Under the pieces are notes generated by a model. That model did no database searches. It was given only the letters and a program-made list of their open reading frames with translations, and was not told the DNA's origin. A stretch of DNA of 64,000 nucleotides, from assembly GCF_022201045.2 (NCBI RefSeq), contig NC_068559.1:28403501-28467500 (forward strand), in the 5' to 3' direction. Below, piece by piece: positions 59,481-64,000 of this stretch. How positions within the stretch are numbered: position 1 is the stretch's first letter; the number at the start of each line of letters is the position of its first letter. Source of the stretch: Citrus sinensis (taxonomy: Eukaryota > Streptophyta > Magnoliopsida > Sapindales > Rutaceae). Position numbers and translations under genes: made by a program.

Positions 59481-61248
59481 TCAAACAGCAACAGCACATC
59501 CATCATCAGTATTATTATTATCGTTATGCTGCTGCAGCTGGAGACCACTAGGAACTTCTAAGCTTTTCGGATTTCTTTGATCGGTCTCCTGATGATTCTC
59601 TTTTGGTCCTTGGTTAACATCAGTAGTGTCAGCATCATCAGGATGAATATCAACCGGGTACACTTCAGAAGCTCCTAAATTGCTCAGTACTACGATGCTC
59701 TTTAACTGTGCTTCTGGTAATTTTTTTTCCTCTATTATAACTTTGTTGGCGTTCTTGTATATCACATAAAGCAACATTTGAGTCAATCCTAAGAGGAACC
59801 CCACGATATTCGGGAGCTGTATGTATGCAAAGAAAGAACAAAATAATTAATGACACTGAAAGTGACTATTATAAAGGAGATTGTTGAACTATTCGAAAAG
59901 AGTTTAAAGCTTACAGCAACGCATATGTCTTTCTGAAAAAGACCGTAAGCGAACCACATAATTGCACTCAGCGTAAGAAAAAATGATAGGATGAATGGCA
60001 TGAACTCAACACTTTTTGTTCGGATAACTTGTGCCTACAGAAATTAAAAAGAAAAAGGAAAGGAAAACAAAAAATAATTAAACTTAATTAGTAATTTTAA
60101 GCATAAAAAAGAAAATAAATTAAAATAAGCATCATTAATCGAATTAATTAATAGTACTTACAACAATGCTTAAGGGTGCTGCGAAGACACTAACAGAAAC
60201 GGCAACACAAATCCAACCAAGAATTAGGATCCGAGTTGAATCGGTTGCAAGAAAGTGTGTGAGAAGAAGAATCAAAGAGAACACTCCAACGTTCATCGAA
60301 ACAAATAGTTTGACAGTTGAGTTCTGCAGGTTAAAAAAAATCAAGATTATAATTAAGAATACAATAACATTGAAAAAAAAAATCAGCATGCATGCATACT
60401 CTATATATGTATATATAACACGGTAATTGGTAATTAAGTGATTGATAGTGTATAATTAATTACCCGGCTGCCTTTTGGGGCATAAGTGATGAAGAGGATG
60501 ATGTAAATAGTCTCAATGACACATCCAAAGCAGTTGATGGTAACGAGAAGGAAAGCATTTTGTTTCACAAGCGCATAGTAGAACCACAGCATTGAGCTGA
60601 ACAATGCTACCAGATAAGGCAGAGACTGGAAGCTCTCTGTTGATTTTTTTCTGTAAATTCGGTAAAATGTTGGCCTGCAAAAATAATAAAGCTATTAGCC
60701 AGCGTTACTGGATTATTAATATATGTTACTTTCGATGTACAACAAATTTATACTTACACCGGAGCCAGGTACACGAGGAACGAGATAATGTTACCTGTTG
60801 ATACATCAAATAGAGAAAACAATAAACGATTAGTTTCGGCTTATAATTAAGGAAAAATTAATTAAGAGAACTACTTGCTAATGGAAACACCATTTGTATG
60901 GTTGAACTGAATTTTAACTAAAAAATATATACAAAAGAAAAGATTAATCATATCTTTTTATGAGGAAGGTCAGTCATCATTCTGACCACAGCCACTTAAA
61001 ATTAATTGAGTGGAATATTGCAAAATATATATAAACCATGCCAAAACTAGATGTTTGAGTAATGGAAACGAGAATTCATATGACTCAGAAATATGGCTGC
61101 TTTCCTTTTTCTGAAAGGAAAAAAAAAGGGGACCAAAAAGGACCAAAATGAACAAAAATGGAAGGCGAAGGTAAGCAGACATGTTATTTGTTTTACCTAA
61201 GATGCCAAATGCAACTCCCCATTGATGGTGATCGAACATTATGGCCAT
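59481..61248 (-). CDS. SWEET sugar transporter, clade III
   Basis: Six exons: 61197..61248, 60758..60794, 60464..60674, 60162..60323, 59915..60034, 59481..59816. The 37-bp second exon is characteristic of SWEET genes; phases close to 305 residues. The protein is a seven-helix uniporter made of two MtN3/saliva triple-helix bundles, starting [20 protein letters not shown] and, in the second bundle, [21 protein letters not shown]. Conserved [21 protein letters not shown] marks the first cytosolic loop. Clade III SWEETs (SWEET9-15) export sucrose across the plasma membrane. The tail [18 protein letters not shown] most resembles SWEET15, but the rest of the acidic tail is unlike it. The ATG at 61248 ([11 protein letters not shown]) is the first real ATG. 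Confidence 0.95.
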
Positions 61249-61439
61249 TTTCTTAGCAAACAAAAAATGAATTTTGAACACTCAACAACGAAATTTGAGC
61301 AGAAAATCAAGCAAGGGCCTCGATCTCAAAGAAGATACTATGAAACCCTAGCTCAATTTCTTAAAAGAGGCCAAGCACCCTCAATCACACATGCAAAGCA
61401 AGCAACTCGAGGATGATATTAAAGGTTCATTGAGGTGCT

Positions 61440-61449
61440 TTTTATATAG
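61440..61449 (-). promoter_or_regulatory. TATA box of the SWEET gene
   Basis: TATATAAAAA on the minus strand, about 190 bases upstream of the SWEET start codon, implying a leader of about 160 bases. Confidence 0.6.
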
Positions 61450-64000
61450 AAATGTTAGGGAGGGGAGTGTGCGTATAGAATTCATTGTGGTTGCATGACA
61501 AGTGGAGCATTAGTAGGTGGCATTGCTTAAAATCATTTACCCAACTATATTTCCACCCCGACGGGCCTCCTTAGTCGCGTGTGGTTCACGCACTCCCACC
61601 GTATGGCTTACATTAAAGCTTCTAGTGTTTTCGAAATTTACAGTCCCATTATTGAGAGACTCCCACATCACATTTCCTTTCTATGTAACACATTAACATG
61701 ACGTTTTTATATTCTCTATGATAAAATTTTCCCATTTAAATCACCTTCAATGATTCCGGTGAATCATCTTTTTTTGAATTTCATGCTAATCTAATTTTGT
61801 TATGCACAAAATAAAGAGTTGTGATCGGTAATCATAATTATAATATATAATTTTAAAATTACTTATTTAATCGTCTTCGTCGAAAAGTAAAGGGCGTTAC
61901 TTGTTCATCAGCACATTCGTTTTTCATGACAACAATTACTTCGTGCCATTATAATTTGATTGAATATTGGGTCACGCGCGGTGTGAGATAAGATTTTTAC
62001 GTTACTCGGACACCACCACAAACTGCAAAGGTGTCCCAAGTAGGGCTGCAATTCACGTGACCTGAAAAACCACTCTCTTTTGAGCCGTTTCTTTAACTCT
62101 TAAAATGATTATAAAAAAAAAAAAAGAAATAAATTCAGAAACCCTGAAGAATGAAACACGCCATGCTGCGTCAGCCCTAGAATGAGTTACTTCTACTCTG
62201 TTGTTATTTATTTGTTTGTTTGCGTTTTTTTTGCATGCAAAGGTTTCGTGTGAGAGATGGGGATCTCCATCTCATCATTACTTTTTTCTCGTTCAAGCCT
62301 TTTGTTATAATTTCTTCAGTTATATGAGGCAAGATGTATGGACAAAAAATATGACCTATTAACAGCAATGATTTGTTGCTATTCCTTTTTTTTGTTCTTA
62401 TTATATGAATGGTTACTTCTTTTCGAATGCTAGCTAGGTGGAGTCTGAAGATCTTGCCAGATTCATGGCCCTCGCTCAAGAAGAGTCTTGATCGTTTCAT
62501 TTCTTTCATGTGTATTAAAACGACACGGAAACCTTAATTTATTGGTAGAACCTTAACGTTTGAAGGGTAAACACTAAACAAGCAAAGTAACCATCTTTTA
62601 GTTTAGACCATCGCGGTTAACAACGCATATCCAACAATCCGTGGCTCTTTTCGAAAATCCAATCTCACCACTGCATAGATCGCAAAATAAATTTTTGAAA
62701 AAATTTCAAGAGTATGTTCAATTTTTTAAAAGGAAGAATTCTAACAACAAGGGGTTAGCGTAGCTACTTCTAAGACGTCGAGGGTGTATCTACAATTAAG
62801 TTAATCTCCAGTGTCAATTTCCATCAATCAAATGATTTGGTCTTTCCCATTTCATGGAAAGACAATATTGCAGCAAGCCAGCAACGCACCTCAGCCACAT
62901 TCAGATTTTGTAGGCTAAATTTGTTGCGTCCATAAATAATTATTTTCTTTTTCTGGGTTATCAGTTTATCATGATAAATATGAGAAAAGGTGGAGATCTC
63001 TTTCAGTTGGTTAATTTTAGATTTCTCTGCTCTCTGACATGAGTTACTGACACGAGTTACGGCTATAGTTATATAATAGGTGATTAATCATTCATCCTAG
63101 AATCCCACTATCGCAATCGATTTTAAGATAATCATAAGGTAATTCATGGTTTAAATAAAAAAAATGGTTAATCAACAGCGCTTTTGGTCCATTGAATGAT
63201 GAAATCGATGGCTACTGTACTGGAAATGATACCAATCAACCTGTACCTGCATGAAAGATACTGCTCGCAATGATATGAATACTGCTGGGGTTTGCATCAT
63301 TGATCGACATTTAAATCATGAATATCTTTTGTAGTAGTATCAAACATCAGCCGGAAGCGTAACGCGTGTCGACATTTATTATATTGATGTGAAAACATCT
63401 CCTATAATTGAGGCGATATTCCAGTTGTAGCTGGCGATTCAGATCAGAGCAACAGTGCTTATGAATTCTCATCATTAAATTTGAGTCAAAGACAAATCGA
63501 TATTCGATTAGTGGCTACAATATTTTAGTGTCCCTCCCTCATATTTTGAGCCACTTCACCATTAATTCATCATTGAGAGAATGAGAAGGTGGTGGGGCAA
63601 AACATGACAACGACGAGAATTAATTTTATACATTTAGAAAAAGATTAATTAATCAAGCTACCACAATTTTACAATTAAAACATGCCAATTTTCACGATAA
63701 ACATGCAGAAATCCTGTGTTTAAATTTGATTGAGAATCTTGTCATGAAGTGTACAAATGCATGCATAGATTAAAGGTATCGATGATGGCTTAATGCTTTG
63801 ATTACGTGCAAGGTGGAGGACTTGATTTCAGCTTAATTTGTGCAAACTTTTAATACGTTTCGTCCATGACACATCATTCTTTGTGATAGGTTAACGTAAC
63901 TAGTAAAGTGAATGAATAATTGATCATTCGAGGTCATCAAAGAAATAAGAAATTGCCATTGAAGTGAAAGCTGTGTACCCCACCCTAATCATCTACCTAG
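61450..64000. other. SWEET promoter and intergenic, no gene seen
   Basis: The first several hundred bases are the SWEET promoter, including a GC-richer segment at 61550-61610. The rest to the window end is AT-rich. A 101-codon minus-strand frame at 62204-62509 has no family resemblance and is not called. Confidence 0.45.

Noticed and set aside
1-64000. Retroelements and CRISPR arrays
   Set aside because: No reverse transcriptase, integrase or capsid-like frames, no long direct terminal repeats and no spaced repeat array were seen anywhere in the window.

Overview
This is a eudicot nuclear genome window, AT-rich, with genes broken by short GT-AG introns and long AT-rich intergenic DNA. The protein repertoire (plant EXO70, SAUR, SWEET, CC-type glutaredoxin, PBS1, plant MORC, UDP-glucose dehydrogenase with a 5' UTR intron) is land-plant and the residue-level matches point to a dicot, probably a rosid. 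A woody genus such as Citrus would fit, but the sequence alone does not prove it. Nothing bacterial, plastid or mitochondrial stands out.

Layout from left to right. 1-3768: no gene seen. 3769-5352 (-): four-finger C2H2 repressor with a C-terminal EAR motif. 7925-9677 (-): two-exon ELM2-like/SANT nuclear protein whose inferred 5' leader intron holds a Tourist-like MITE and whose upstream leader carries telo-box motifs. 12311-13753 (-): UDP-glucose 6-dehydrogenase. 15346-19654 (-): ten-exon metal-dependent amidohydrolase of the MTA/SAH deaminase-like group. 20.1-21.2 kb: MULE-type MITE followed by a Tourist-like MITE nested in another copy of itself. 22848-23384 (-): long SAUR protein with an Asp-His repeat. 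23.4-28.4 kb: about 5 kb of very AT-rich DNA without genes. 28411-33806 (+): nineteen-exon MORC ATPase. 34075-35209 (-): Ole e 1-domain protein with a proline-rich repeat tail, convergent with MORC. 37985-38404 (-): ROXY-type glutaredoxin. 38.4-44.5 kb: repeat-rich spacer with a 102-bp alternating purine/pyrimidine tract, a tRNA-derived SINE head, a hAT element inserted in a Tourist-like MITE, and a long-TIR MITE. 44524-46575 (-): intronless EXO70. 50505-54362 (+): five-exon PBS1 orthologue. 54.4-59.5 kb: a second hAT-like element and two small MULE-like MITEs. 59481-61248 (-): six-exon clade III SWEET sugar transporter. The remainder shows no gene.

The genes are an ordinary eukaryotic neighbourhood and not an operon. 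Loose themes are cell wall and secretion (UDP-glucuronate supply, extensin-like wall protein, exocyst), chromatin control (MORC, SANT protein, EAR repressor), immunity (PBS1 and possibly MORC) and sugar export (SWEET). Intron-exon models for the amidohydrolase, MORC, PBS1, SWEET, ELM2/SANT and Ole e 1 genes were built by hand; in each the splice phases close and the reading frame is uninterrupted. I found no intact retroelement, CRISPR array or wholly new system. The most informative non-genic signals are the nested DNA-transposon insertions, which keep target-site duplications.
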